Part shown: positions 53,041-62,272 of the stretch, in pieces
How the letters are laid out: every line of letters starts with the position of its first letter
Numbering within the stretch: the stretch's first letter is position 1
Source: Rhodoblastus sp963748385
GTDB lineage: Bacteria; Pseudomonadota; Alphaproteobacteria; Rhizobiales; Beijerinckiaceae
Reading direction: 5' to 3'
Length of the DNA stretch: 64,000 nucleotides
Assembly (NCBI GenBank): GCA_963748385.1
Contig: CAVVIQ010000007.1
Span: 1 to 64,000, forward strand
Translations under genes and position numbers: made by a program
Notes under the pieces: generated by a model
Told to the model about the DNA's origin: nothing
What the model saw: the letters and a program-made list of their open reading frames with translations, nothing else
Database searches by the model: none

Positions 53041-55848
53041 TCAGGCCAGGGCGCCGTGGCAGTGCTTGTATTTCTTGCCCGAGCCGCAGGGACAGGGCTC
53101 GTTGCGGCCGACCCGGCCCCAGCTCGCCGGATCGTTGGGGTCGCGCGCCGGCGCGGGCTCGGGGACGCCAAGGGCGCGCGGCGAAAACTCGCCGGCGTCG
53201 ATCCTGGCGTTGATCTGGGCGAACGCCAGTTCATCCTCGCCGGTGGTGGGGTCGAGATGCATGGCCTGCATCGGCGGCAGCTGCGGCTCGGCGGGGCGTT
53301 CGGGAACGACTTCGATGCGCATCAGCTGGCTGGTGACCGCCTCGCGCAACTGGGTGATCAAAGCGTTGAAAAGCTCGAAGGCCTCGGACTGATATTCGTT
53401 GAGCGGATCGCGCTGGGCCAGGCCGCGCCAGCCGATGACCTGGCGCAGATGATCGAGCACGACCAGATGCTCCCGCCACAGGTGGTCGAGCGTCTGGAGC
53501 AGCACCTGCTTTTCGATATAGCGGGTGAGATCCGGCGAATTCATTTTTTCACGCGCCGCATAGGCTTCATCCGAAGCCGCGATCAGCTTTTCGCGCAGCT
53601 CCTCGTCGCCGATGCCTTCCTCCTTGGCCCAGTCGGCGAGCGGCGGCGTTATATTGAGCTGGTTCTGGACCTCCTCGCCCAGGCGGGCGATGTCCCAGGC
53701 CTCGGGATAGGCGTCGTGCGGCACATGGCGCCCGACGAGATCGTCCACCACGCCATGGCGCATTTCCGTGATGATCTCTTCGAGCGACTCCTGCGCCATC
53801 ATCTCGCGGCGCTGCTCGAACACCACCTTGCGCTGGTCGTTCATGACATTGTCGAATTTCAACACGTTCTTGCGCATGTCGAAATTGCGCGCCTCGACCT
53901 TTTGCTGGGCCTTTTCCAACGCCTTGTTGATCCAGGGATGGATGATCGCCTCGCCCTCTTTCAGCCCGAGCTTGGTGAGCATGGCGTCCATGCGGTCGGA
54001 GCCGAAAATGCGCATCAGGTCGTCCTGAAGCGACAGGAAGAATTTCGACTGGCCGGGATCGCCCTGGCGTCCCGAACGGCCGCGCAGCTGGTTGTCGATG
54101 CGCCGGCTTTCATGGCGCTCGGTGCCGATGATGTAGAGCCCGCCGGCGTCCAGCGCCTTTTGCTTGAATTCCGCGACTTCCTCGCGGATCGCCTTTTCGC
54201 GGGCCTCGCGGGCTTCGCCCTCCAACCCGGCGCATTCCTGCTTGAGGCGCATGTCGACATTGCCGCCGAGCTGAATGTCGGTGCCGCGGCCGGCCATATT
54301 GGTGGCGATGGTGATGGCGCCCGGCACGCCGGCCTCGGCGACGATATAGGCTTCCTGCTCGTGGAAGCGGGCGTTGAGCACGGCGAAATTCTTCGACGGC
54401 TTGCCGGAGCGGGCGGAGGCGTACAGCTTGTCCAGCGCGCCGGGCGCGCCGAAGTCGATCGTCTTGTAGCCCTTGGCCTTGAGGTAATCGGCCAGCTGCT
54501 CGGATTTCTCGATCGAGGTCGTGCCGACCAGCATGGGCTGGGCCTTGGCGTTGGCGCTTTCGATTTCCGTGACGATGGCCGAGAGCTTTTCCGCCGAGCT
54601 GCGATAGACCTCGTCGTCGCCGTCGAGGCGCATCACCGGCAGATTGGTCGGAATCTCGACCACGTCGAGCTTGTAGATTTCGGCGAATTCGTTGGCCTCG
54701 GTCGCCGCCGTTCCGGTCATGCCGGCGAGTTTCTTGTAGAGCCGGAAATAATTCTGGAAGGTGATCGAGGCGAGCGTCACGTTTTCCGGCTGGACCGTTA
54801 CGCCTTCCTTGGCTTCCAGCGCCTGATGCTGGCCCTCCGAATAGCGTCGGCCCGGCATCATGCGGCCGGTGAATTCGTCGATGATCACCACTTCGTCGTT
54901 GCGTACGATGTAATCCTTGTCGCGATGGAACAATTTATGGGCGCGCAGGGCCTGGTTGACGTGGTGGACCAGAGTCACATTGGCGGATTCATAGAGCGAG
55001 CCCTCGGTCAGCAGGCCGGCGTCGCGCAGCCATTGCTCGACCATCTCGTTACCGTCCTCGGTGAGATTGACGCTGCGCTGCTTCTCGTCGAGCTCGAAAT
55101 CTTCCGGACCGAGGCCGGGGATCAGCTTGTCGATGGCGTTGTATAGCTCCGACTTGTCGTCCGAGGGGCCGGAAATGATCAGCGGCGTGCGCGCCTCGTC
55201 GATCAGGATCGAATTGACCTCGTCCACGATGGCGTAGAAATGGCCGCGCTGAACCATCTGGTTCAGCTCATATTTCATATTGTCGCGGAGATAATCGAAG
55301 CCGAATTCGTTGTTGGTGCCATAGGTGATGTCGGCGGCATAGGCCTGGGCGCGCTCGGAATCCTCGATGCCGTGGACGATGACGCCGACGCTCATGCCGA
55401 GGAAGTTATAGATGCGGCCCATATTCTCGGAGTTGCGGCGGGCGAGATAGTCGTTGACGGTCACGACATGGACGCCCTTGCCGGCGAGCGCATTGAGATA
55501 GCAGGCGAGCGTGGCGACCAAGGTCTTGCCCTCGCCGGTCTTCATCTCGGCGATCGAGCCTTCGTGCAGGACCATGCCGCCAATGAGCTGGACATCGAAA
55601 TGCCGCTGGCCATAGGCGCGCTTGGCGGCCTCCCGCACCGTGGCGAATGCCGGAACCAGCAGGTCGTCGAGACTCTTGCCGGCGGCGACTTCGGCGCGGA
55701 ACTCGTCGGTTCGGGCGCGCAAAGCCTCGTCGGACAGTGCCGCCAGTTCCGGCTCCAGCGCGTTGATGGCGTCGACCCGGGGCCGATAGGTCTTCAACCT
55801 GCGATCGTTGGCGGAGCCAAAAATCTTCTTCGCAAGGTTCCCCAGCAT
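53041..55848 (-). CDS. secA: preprotein translocase ATPase SecA
   Basis: Motor that drives proteins through SecYEG. 935 aa: DEAD-like motor with MKTGEGKTLVATLACYLNAL split at Walker A, VDEVNSILIDEARTPLIISG at Walker B, preprotein cross-linking domain, MAGRGTDIQLGG in the second motor domain, helical wing/scaffold, and C-terminal zinc-binding CPCGSGKKYKHCHG for SecB/lipid contact. ATG 55848 (MLGNLAKKIFG) is the conserved start; open frame continues to 56019 without homology. The 260 bp upstream to DUF2147 hold no gene. Confidence 0.98.
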   Translation of the reverse strand: MLGNLAKKIFGSANDRRLKTYRPRVDAINALEPELAALSDEALRARTDEFRAEVAAGKSLDDLLVPAFATVREAAKRAYGQRHFDVQLIGGMVLHEGSIAEMKTGEGKTLVATLACYLNALAGKGVHVVTVNDYLARRNSENMGRIYNFLGMSVGVIVHGIEDSERAQAYAADITYGTNNEFGFDYLRDNMKYELNQMVQRGHFYAIVDEVNSILIDEARTPLIISGPSDDKSELYNAIDKLIPGLGPEDFELDEKQRSVNLTEDGNEMVEQWLRDAGLLTEGSLYESANVTLVHHVNQALRAHKLFHRDKDYIVRNDEVVIIDEFTGRMMPGRRYSEGQHQALEAKEGVTVQPENVTLASITFQNYFRLYKKLAGMTGTAATEANEFAEIYKLDVVEIPTNLPVMRLDGDDEVYRSSAEKLSAIVTEIESANAKAQPMLVGTTSIEKSEQLADYLKAKGYKTIDFGAPGALDKLYASARSGKPSKNFAVLNARFHEQEAYIVAEAGVPGAITIATNMAGRGTDIQLGGNVDMRLKQECAGLEGEAREAREKAIREEVAEFKQKALDAGGLYIIGTERHESRRIDNQLRGRSGRQGDPGQSKFFLSLQDDLMRIFGSDRMDAMLTKLGLKEGEAIIHPWINKALEKAQQKVEARNFDMRKNVLKFDNVMNDQRKVVFEQRREMMAQESLEEIITEMRHGVVDDLVGRHVPHDAYPEAWDIARLGEEVQNQLNITPPLADWAKEEGIGDEELREKLIAASDEAYAAREKMNSPDLTRYIEKQVLLQTLDHLWREHLVVLDHLRQVIGWRGLAQRDPLNEYQSEAFELFNALITQLREAVTSQLMRIEVVPERPAEPQLPPMQAMHLDPTTGEDELAFAQINARIDAGEFSPRALGVPEPAPARDPNDPASWGRVGRNEPCPCGSGKKYKHCHGALA

Positions 55849-56110
55849 CGAAATCGACCTTTCAGCGCGGCGGCCCTGCCCCGCGATCCCTGGACGCCGG
55901 CGCGTCGTAGTCCTGGCCGGCGAAACGCGCCGCCCCATTTGGGGAGCCATGGCGCGAGAAACAAGACGCCGCGCCTTGTTCTCGACGACCGCGACAATTT
56001 TTTGACGGAAGCCGCGCAAAGGCGCAAAAAGCCGGCAATCCGGCCGCGCGAGAGATAGAAGCGCCGCGCCGGCTTGTCAACGCGGCCGCTCTGTCGAGGA
56101 AAGATCCGCG

Positions 56111-56503
56111 TCAGCGCGCCCGCCTCCAGGTTTCGCCGCCGCAAAGCCCGCCGCCTGGCAGGCAGCCCTGGACCCGCAGATGATCGGCGTCCGCGCCCTG
56201 CGAGATTTCGCCGTCGTAGATCTTGCCGTTGTCGAGATTGAAGATCCGGCCCTTCCAGACATTGCCGGAGCGCCGGAGATTCAACAGGATTTTCCGCCCG
56301 ACCGCCGATTTCTCGCCCGGGGCGGGCTTGGGCGCGGCGGCGACAAAACCGCAGACGCCGCCTCCGCACGGGACGATGCGAATGAGCGCCGTGCCGTCGG
56401 CGACCCGCCACAGGCCGAACGGGAAATGCGCGGCAATGGCGGCGGGCGATCCGAAAGCCGCGACAAGAAGTAATAAGGAGGAAAGGACGAGGGCTTTTTT
56501 CAT
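56111..56503 (-). CDS. DUF2147 secreted protein
   Basis: 130 aa with a signal peptide (KKALVLSSLLLLVAAFGSPA) and the DUF2147 beta-barrel pattern: GLWRVADGTALIRI, CGGGVCGFV, GKIYDGEIS and RVQGCLPGGGLCGG. The family is periplasmic and of unknown function. Four Cys in two pairs may form disulfides. It follows hemD by 6 bp, so it is probably the last gene of the hemC-hemD unit. Confidence 0.85.
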   Translation of the reverse strand: MKKALVLSSLLLLVAAFGSPAAIAAHFPFGLWRVADGTALIRIVPCGGGVCGFVAAAPKPAPGEKSAVGRKILLNLRRSGNVWKGRIFNLDNGKIYDGEISQGADADHLRVQGCLPGGGLCGGETWRRAR

Positions 56504-56509
56504 GCGTGG

Positions 56510-57211
56510 TCAATCTCCCCGGCGCGGCCCGGCCGGGCCGAGCAAATGAAATAACGCCTCTTCATCCGGCTGAGAAGCGGTGATGATTTTCGCCGACGGC
56601 GCCGAAAGCCTGCAAATGTCCGCCACGTCCGGCGAAAGGCAGAAATGCAGCAGCGAAGCAGCGCGCTCTCCGAGCAGGGCGACCGCCGCGCCGGCGCTGC
56701 GGGGAGAATAATGCAGCACGGCGTCGATCCGCCCGCCGCGCAAAGCCGCGACGACGGCCTCCGGCCAGAAGGCGACGGGCCGGGCGTCATAGGTTTCCAC
56801 CACTTCAAGCCGCCATCCCGCCCCGCCTAGGCGGTCCTCGAGCACGGGCTTGCGCTCGCGGCCCGCCAGATAGAGCGCGGCGCCGGGTTTTGTTCGGGCG
56901 ATGAGCGTTTCGGCCAAGACCTCGGCGCGCGGCGCGACCCATTTGACCTGAAAGCCCGCATCGCGCGCCGCCTGTGCGGTCTTTTCACCGACGCAGGCGG
57001 TCGCGACGCCCTCAAGGGTTTGCGCCGCCGTCCATCCGGCAAAAGCCTGGGCGCTGGTGGCGAGGATCAGATCGAAAGGCCCGTCCGGAACCGCCGCCCC
57101 GGTCGGAAAAATCTCCAGCGCCGGCGCGATCACGGCTTCATGGCCCAATGCGGCGAGCTTTTGCGCGCTGCGCGCCGCCTGGTCCGAGGGCCGGGTGACC
57201 AGCACGCGCAT
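56510..57211 (-). CDS. hemD: uroporphyrinogen-III synthase
   Basis: Closes hydroxymethylbilane to uroporphyrinogen III. 233 aa with two-lobed fold: MRVLVTRPSDQAARSAQKL at the start, LILATSAQAFAG and VETYDARPVAFWPE in the middle, VLHYSPRSAGA near the end. Sequence conservation in this family is low; the position 5 bp after hemC makes the call secure. Confidence 0.93.
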   Translation of the reverse strand: MRVLVTRPSDQAARSAQKLAALGHEAVIAPALEIFPTGAAVPDGPFDLILATSAQAFAGWTAAQTLEGVATACVGEKTAQAARDAGFQVKWVAPRAEVLAETLIARTKPGAALYLAGRERKPVLEDRLGGAGWRLEVVETYDARPVAFWPEAVVAALRGGRIDAVLHYSPRSAGAAVALLGERAASLLHFCLSPDVADICRLSAPSAKIITASQPDEEALFHLLGPAGPRRGD

Positions 57212-57216
57212 CGCGG

Positions 57217-58173
57217 TCAGAAATGCAGCAGGTCGGCGGGCGCGGCCGCGAGGATTTTTCGCGCGGCGCTTTCGCCCAGAGCAGCGGCGTCACTGGCCGG
57301 TCCTTCGGCGCGGGCGTCAAAGGCCTCGGAGCCGTCCTTGCGCAGGACGATTCCGTAAAAGCTCACCCTCTCGCCCGCGACCGTGGCGTGGCCGGCGATC
57401 GGCGTGCGGCAGGAGCCGTCGAGGATTTTCAGGAAAGACCGCTCGGCGGCCAAGGCGAAACCGGTTTCGTCGTCGCAGATCGGGGCGAGATCGGCGAGAA
57501 GGCGGTCGTCGTCCGTCCGCGCGGTGAGCGCGATGGCGCCCTGGCCGCAGGCCGGCGGGAACAGGTCGAGCGGCAGGATCGAGGTCGCCCGGTCGGCGAG
57601 GCCAAGCCGCTTCAGGCCCGCCAGCGCCAGCAACGTGGCGGCGAATTCGCCGCTTTCCACCTTGCGCAGCCGGGTCTGGACATTGCCGCGCAGCAATTCG
57701 ACTTCGAGATCGGGGCGCAGCCGGCGAATCATCGCCTGCCGGCGCAGCGACGCCGAGCCGACCCGGGCGCCTTGCGGCAAATCCATCAAGGTCTTGGCCT
57801 CGCGGCCGATGAAAGCGTCGCGCACGTCCTCGCGCGGCAGATAGCCCGCGACGACCAGGCCCTCCGGCAACAGGGTGGGCAGATCCTTGGCCGAATGGAC
57901 GGCGATGTCGATCGCGCCGTCGAGCTGCGCCTGGTCCAGTTCGCGGGTGAACAGCCCCTTGCCGCCGGCCTCGCTCAGGGGCCGGTCGAGAATCATGTCG
58001 CCGCTGGTTTTGATGACCACGATTTCGAAATGTTCTTCCGGCGCGCCATGGACCAGGGAGAGGCGGCGGCGGGTTTCATGGGCCTGAGCCAAAGCCAGGG
58101 GACTGCCGCGTGTGCCGATTTTCATCCAGGGCGCCAAATTTTCGCTCCGTGTCGTTTTCAAAGTCGTTTCCAA
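57217..58173 (-). CDS. hemC: hydroxymethylbilane synthase (porphobilinogen deaminase)
   Basis: Polymerises four porphobilinogens. Contains IGTRGSPLALAQA, the catalytic Asp region in VHSAKDLPT, RGNVQTRLRKV, and the cofactor-binding Cys in ILDGSCRTPIAGHA. The start is unsettled: TTG 58173 gives 318 aa and ATG 58125 (MKIGTRGSP) gives 302 aa; neither has a strong ribosome site. Divergent from tsaD across 64 bp. Confidence 0.96.
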   Translation of the reverse strand: METTLKTTRSENLAPWMKIGTRGSPLALAQAHETRRRLSLVHGAPEEHFEIVVIKTSGDMILDRPLSEAGGKGLFTRELDQAQLDGAIDIAVHSAKDLPTLLPEGLVVAGYLPREDVRDAFIGREAKTLMDLPQGARVGSASLRRQAMIRRLRPDLEVELLRGNVQTRLRKVESGEFAATLLALAGLKRLGLADRATSILPLDLFPPACGQGAIALTARTDDDRLLADLAPICDDETGFALAAERSFLKILDGSCRTPIAGHATVAGERVSFYGIVLRKDGSEAFDARAEGPASDAAALGESAARKILAAAPADLLHF

Positions 58174-58237
58174 ACCTTACGCGCGCGGACTATAGGAAAA
58201 AGCGCGCCGCGAAGAAAGCGGCGCGAGGAGCGACCGG

Positions 58238-59308
58238 ATGTGGGCCAGCCTGCGCGTTCTGGGCATTGAGAGCACCTGCGACGAAACCGCGGCGGCCGTG
58301 GTCGAGGCCGATTCGCGCGGGCGTGGAAAAATTCTCTCCAATTGCGTGCTGAGCCAGATCGCCGAACACGCCGCTTTCGGCGGGGTCGTGCCGGAAATCG
58401 CGGCGCGCGCCCATGTCGAAGCCCTCGATCCCCTGATTCGCCGCGCTCTGGCCGACGCCGACTGCCGTATCGAAGACCTCGACGCCATCGCCGCCGCCGC
58501 CGGGCCCGGCCTGATCGGGGGGGTGATGGTCGGGCTGACCACCGGCAAGGCGATCGCGCTGGCCGCCAATAAGCCTTTTGTCGCCGTCAACCATCTCGAA
58601 GCCCATGCGCTGACGCCGCGCCTGACCGAGAATATCGAATTTCCCTATCTGCTCCTGCTGGTCTCGGGCGGACACAGCCAACTGGTCGCGGTCCATGGCG
58701 TCGGCGATTATCAGAGGCTCGGCGCGACGGTGGACGACGCCGTCGGCGAGGCTTTCGACAAGGCGGCCAAACTGCTCGGCCTGCCCTATCCGGGCGGCCC
58801 GCGCGTCGAACAGACGGCCTTGGGCGGCGACCCGGCGCGTTTCGACTTCCCCCGGCCGATGGCGGGACGGCGCAATCCCGACTTTTCCTTCTCCGGCCTC
58901 AAGACGGCGGTGCGGCAGGAGGCCGAGCGCATCGCCCCGCTGACCAGGACCGATGTGGCGGATTTGTGCGCCTCCTTCCAGGCGGCGGCGGTGGACGTGA
59001 TCGTCGACCGCTGCCGCGCCGCCCTGCGCCTGCTCGCCGATTCGCCCACTCCGCCGACGGCTCTGGTGGCGGCGGGCGGGGTGGCCGCCAATGGCGCGAT
59101 CCGCCGCGCGCTCGGCCGGCTCTGCGCGGAAGCCGGGTTGCGGTTGGCCCTGCCGCCGCCGAATTTGTGCTCCGACAATGGCGCGATGATCGCCTGGGCG
59201 GGGCTCGAGCGATTCCGCCTCGGCCTGACCGACGGCATGGATTTCGCCGCGCGGCCGCGCTGGCCGCTCGACGACCGGAAAAATCCCCGCTGGCACGGCA
59301 AGGCGTGA
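58238..59308 (+). CDS. tsaD: tRNA N6-adenosine threonylcarbamoyltransferase TsaD
   Basis: Final enzyme of t6A37 tRNA modification. 356 aa with ASKHA fold: GIESTCDETAAAVVE near the N-terminus, metal-binding His pair in VNHLEAHAL, LLVSGGHSQLV, and AAGGVAANGAIRRAL, then LCSDNGAMIAWAG. It opens the tsaD-PLD-gpsA run. Confidence 0.96.
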   Translation: MWASLRVLGIESTCDETAAAVVEADSRGRGKILSNCVLSQIAEHAAFGGVVPEIAARAHVEALDPLIRRALADADCRIEDLDAIAAAAGPGLIGGVMVGLTTGKAIALAANKPFVAVNHLEAHALTPRLTENIEFPYLLLLVSGGHSQLVAVHGVGDYQRLGATVDDAVGEAFDKAAKLLGLPYPGGPRVEQTALGGDPARFDFPRPMAGRRNPDFSFSGLKTAVRQEAERIAPLTRTDVADLCASFQAAAVDVIVDRCRAALRLLADSPTPPTALVAAGGVAANGAIRRALGRLCAEAGLRLALPPPNLCSDNGAMIAWAGLERFRLGLTDGMDFAARPRWPLDDRKNPRWHGKA

Positions 59309-59315
59309 GGTTTTC

Positions 59316-59876
59316 GTGCGCGCGCTCAAATATTTTGTTCTGGCGGGCGCCCTGGTCCTCGCCATCGAAGCGCCAAAGCCGTTCCTCCAGCAGGAGTCGC
59401 CGATTTCGGCGCCTTTGCGCGTCGCCTATGGGCCCGAGCCGGGATTCGCGGCGCTCGACCCCGATCTGATCGCTCGCGCGCGGCGGACGATCGACATGAC
59501 CGCCTATGTGCTGAGCGACGAGCGGGTGATCGAGGCCCTGTCGGCGGCGGCGAGCCGCGACGTCAAGATCCGGCTCTATTTCGACCCGGAACAGTTCCGG
59601 CGCGTCGGCGCCATGAACGAAAATGTGATCGCGCTGGTGAACCAGCCGAATGTCCAGGCGCGGATCAAGGCCGAACAGAACGACCTGATGCATATGAAGG
59701 CCTATACGATCGATGGGCGCTGGCTGCGCACGGGATCGGCCAATTTCTCCTGGTCCGGCGAAACGCGCCAGGACAATGACATCGTCATCATCGACAGCCC
59801 GCAGGCGGCGCGGGCCTTCACGCGGCGATTCGAAATCCTGTGGGCGCGGCGCGACAATACGGACCCGACGCAATGA
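59316..59876 (+). CDS. phospholipase D-like protein, single HKD motif
   Basis: 186 aa with an N-terminal hydrophobic signal or anchor (YFVLAGALVLAIEA) and one HKD motif, HMKAYTIDGRWLRTGSANFS. Single-motif members act as dimers and include nucleases of the Nuc type and uncharacterised exported proteins. The start is GTG 59316, 7 bp after tsaD, and the stop overlaps the gpsA start by four bases (ATGA). Placement between tsaD and gpsA suggests simple co-transcription, not function. Confidence 0.86.
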   Translation: MRALKYFVLAGALVLAIEAPKPFLQQESPISAPLRVAYGPEPGFAALDPDLIARARRTIDMTAYVLSDERVIEALSAAASRDVKIRLYFDPEQFRRVGAMNENVIALVNQPNVQARIKAEQNDLMHMKAYTIDGRWLRTGSANFSWSGETRQDNDIVIIDSPQAARAFTRRFEILWARRDNTDPTQ

Positions 59877-60866
59877 CCAGAATTGCAAACCTCGCCGTGC
59901 TTGGCGCCGGAGCCTGGGGCACGGCCTTGGCCAATATGGCGGCGGGCGGCCACGCCAAGGTCTGGCTCTGGGCGCATGATCCCGCCCATGTCGAGGCGAT
60001 GCGCCAAAGCCGGAGCAACGACAAGCGCCTTCCCGGCGTCGCCCTCGCTTCGCAAGTCGAGCCCGTCGCCGACATCGCCTGCGTGAGGGAGGCGGACCAT
60101 GTGCTCGCCGTCGTCCCGGCGCAGAATTTCCGCGCCACAGCCGAAATTTTGCGCGGCCACTTGCGTCCCGAATTCGGCGGTGGTGAATTGCGCCAAGGGC
60201 ATCGAGCGCGAGACCGGCCTTTACATGCATCAGGTGCTGGACGACGTGCTGCCCGGCCAGACCGCGGCCGCTTTGTCCGGCCCGAGCTTCGCCCTCGACC
60301 TCGCGCGCGGCCTGCCGACCGCCGTGACGCTCGCCGCCGCGCGCGTCGACCTTGCGGAAAAGCTTTGCGCGCGTCTCGCCGCCCGCCATTTCCGGCTTTA
60401 CCGCTCCAGCGACCTGATCGGCGTCGAGATCGGCGGCGCCGCGAAAAATGTGCTGGCGATCGCCTGTGGCGTGGTCATGGGCAAAAAGCTCGGCGCCAGC
60501 GCCCATGCGGCCTTGCTCGCGCGCGGCTTTGCCGAACTGATGCGCTTCGCGACGGCGCAGGGGGCGCGGCCCGAGACGATCATGGGCCTTTCGGGTCTCG
60601 GCGACCTCGCCTTGACCTGCTCCTCGCCGCAATCGCGCAATTATGCGCTCGGCTTCGCCCTGGGCGAGGGCGAGGCGCCGCAGACGGCGAGCCACGGCAA
60701 ATTGAGCGAGGGCGCCCTCACCGCGCGAATCCTGGTCGAGAAAGCGCGCGAGCTGGGCGTGGAAATGCCGATCGCCGAAGCGGTGACGGCGATCCTGGAG
60801 AAAAAAATCGACGTCGGCGCGGCGATCGACGCCCTGATGAGCCGGCCGTTCAAGGCCGAAAGCTGA
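59873..60866 (+). CDS. gpsA: glycerol-3-phosphate dehydrogenase GpsA, with apparent +1 frameshift
   Basis: Makes glycerol-3-phosphate for phospholipids. The first frame from ATG 59873 gives the NAD-binding part: VLGAGAWGTALANMAA through ADHVLAVVPAQNFRATAEIL. Near 60172-60182 the frame must shift by one extra base to continue VVNCAKGIERETG, GPSFALDLARGLPTAV, the catalytic region IGGAAKNVLAIACGV, and MGLSGLGDLALTCSS, ending FKAES at 60866. Together this is a normal GpsA of about 330 aa. Without the shift the protein loses the substrate domain. The stop codon sits inside a tandem repeat. Confidence 0.93.
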
Positions 60867-60939
60867 CGCCCGCCCAGGGGCGGGCTGTTGGCCGAAAGCT
60901 GACGCCGGCCCAAGGGCCGGCTGTTGGCCGAAAGCTGAC
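60854..60939. repeat. tandem 36-bp repeat with hairpins spanning the gpsA stop
   Basis: Two full 36-bp units (60854-60889 and 60890-60925) and a 14-base partial third (60926-60939). Each begins GGCCGAAAGCTGACGCC, which contains the last gpsA codons and stop, and then carries a hairpin. Unit 1 pairs GCCCGCC with GGCGGGC; unit 2 pairs GCCGGCC with GGCCGGC. The changed C-G to G-C pair keeps the stem. There is no T-run. They lie between convergent gpsA and the DUF3597 gene and may act as transcript ends or mRNA stabilisers. Confidence 0.85.
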
Positions 60940-60956
60940 TCCGCACCGGCGTCTCG

Positions 60957-61361
60957 TCATTTTCTCAGAAGGTCGGCCGGGACCTTGCCGCCGTTGGCGG
61001 CGACCAGAGCGATGACTTTTTCGTGCAGCCAGACGTTCATCCTGGCGGTGTCATGAGTGTCGCCGGCGTATTTCAGCTCGGCGGCGAGCTGCTTGCGGGC
61101 GGCGAGGCTCGAATCGAGGCCGAGGACTTTCATCAGATCGACGATGGAGACCCGCCAGTCGAGCTCTTCGGGGTTCTTCTCGTTCATCGCGTCGAGCACG
61201 GCGGCGATATCGACCTTGCTGGCGACGTCCGGCGGGACGCTCGCCGGGGCGGCCGGAGCCGCCGCGGCGCCTGGCGCGGAGGCGGCGGGCGCCGCGGCGG
61301 GAGCGGCCTCGGCCGGGGTCGCGCCGAAAATCTTGCCAAGAATAGAGCCGAAAATGCTCAT
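60957..61361 (-). CDS. DUF3597 domain protein
   Basis: 134 aa. The N-terminus MSIFGSILGKIFG is followed by a long Ala/Pro linker and the DUF3597 domain: VDIAAVLDAMNEKNPEELDW, SIVDLMKVLGLDSSLAARKQ split at residue 82, and a final helix KVIALVAANGGKVPADLL. The domain is small and helical, function unknown, widespread in proteobacteria. Convergent with gpsA across the tandem hairpin repeat. Confidence 0.85.
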   Translation of the reverse strand: MSIFGSILGKIFGATPAEAAPAAAPAASAPGAAAAPAAPASVPPDVASKVDIAAVLDAMNEKNPEELDWRVSIVDLMKVLGLDSSLAARKQLAAELKYAGDTHDTARMNVWLHEKVIALVAANGGKVPADLLRK

Positions 61362-61562
61362 GAGACTCTCCCGGGAATGTTTCTTGCGGGTCTCCTGGTC
61401 CAGATGGAGCCGGAAACGGGCGCAAGGCTAGAGCCAAGTCGCGACAGTTACAATAAGCGCCCGCGCGGGAAGCATGCCCATCGCGGTTGAATTCGCCATG
61501 TCTCTCGTGCAACCATTTGGCGCGAAAATCCCTTCGCCGCGAAAAAAATTCCGGATGGAGTC

Positions 61563-61850
61563 ATGCATTTCGTCGCCCTCTGCCTCGACAAGCCGGATTC
61601 CCTTGCGACCAGGCTCGAAAACCGCCCCGCTCACCTCGCCTTCCTGGGGGAAAAGCCCGAAGTGGTGAAGCTCGCCGGGCCCTTTCTCGATTCGGTCGGC
61701 CAGCCCTGCGGCTCGCTGCTGGTTCTCGATTGTCCCGACGAAGCTTTCGCACGGGCGTTTCTAGCCGCCGACCCTTACGCCAAGGCGGGTCTGTTCGCCT
61801 CGGTCGAATTGCGCCCCTTCAAACCGGCGCTGGGGACCTATCTGGCATGA
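61563..61850 (+). CDS. YciI family protein
   Basis: 95 aa, ferredoxin-like fold of the YciI/YCII family, related to muconolactone isomerases. It shows the pattern MHFVALCLDKPDSLATRLENR split here, VVKLAGPFLD and DPYAKAGLFASVELRPF, with the His-Asp pair of the family. Catalytic role unproven. It overlaps the EVE gene by four bases (ATGA), and the gpsA-YciI-EVE neighbourhood is common in Rhizobiales. Confidence 0.88.
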   Translation: MHFVALCLDKPDSLATRLENRPAHLAFLGEKPEVVKLAGPFLDSVGQPCGSLLVLDCPDEAFARAFLAADPYAKAGLFASVELRPFKPALGTYLA

Positions 61851-62272
61851 GCGACAAGAAATCCTATTGGCTGGTCAAGAGCGAACCCGATTCCTGGTCC
61901 TGGGATCAGATGGTCGCCTGCGGCGCCGAAGGCGCGGGATGGACCGGCGTCCGCAATCATCTCGCCAAACAGCAGATGATGGCGATGAAGCTGGGCGATC
62001 TCGCCTTTTTCTATCATTCCAACGTCGGCAAGGAGATCGTCGGCATTGTCGAGGTGATCAAGACCTTCCATCCCGATCCAACCGACGCCAGCGGCAAATT
62101 CGGCATGGTGGACGTTCGCGCGGTCGAGCCGCTGAAGCGGCCGGTGAGTTTGAGTGAAATCAAGGCCGACCCGCGCTTTGCCGACATGGCGCTGCTCAGG
62201 ATGAGCCGGCTGTCGGTCCAGCCGGTCTCCCCCGAACATTGGCGGGCGATCCGCAAGCTCGGCGGCCTATAG
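61847..62272 (+). CDS. EVE domain-containing protein
   Basis: 141 aa consisting of one EVE/PUA-like domain: YWLVKSEPDSWSWDQM at the start, WTGVRNHLAKQQM, LAFFYHSNVGKEIVGIVEV and SLSEIKADPRFADMALLRMS. EVE domains bind modified bases in DNA or RNA; stand-alone copies have an unsettled role. Its stop shares a palindromic CTATAG with the convergent MarR gene, so the two frames overlap by six bases. Confidence 0.93.
   Translation: MSDKKSYWLVKSEPDSWSWDQMVACGAEGAGWTGVRNHLAKQQMMAMKLGDLAFFYHSNVGKEIVGIVEVIKTFHPDPTDASGKFGMVDVRAVEPLKRPVSLSEIKADPRFADMALLRMSRLSVQPVSPEHWRAIRKLGGL

Noticed and set aside
52972..55146. Plus-strand open frame of 724 codons over secA
   Set aside because: Antisense shadow; secA is complete on the other strand.
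60867..60925. Hairpins after gpsA as ordinary rho-independent terminators
   Set aside because: Stems are strong but neither strand has a following T-run; they are reported as a structured repeat instead.
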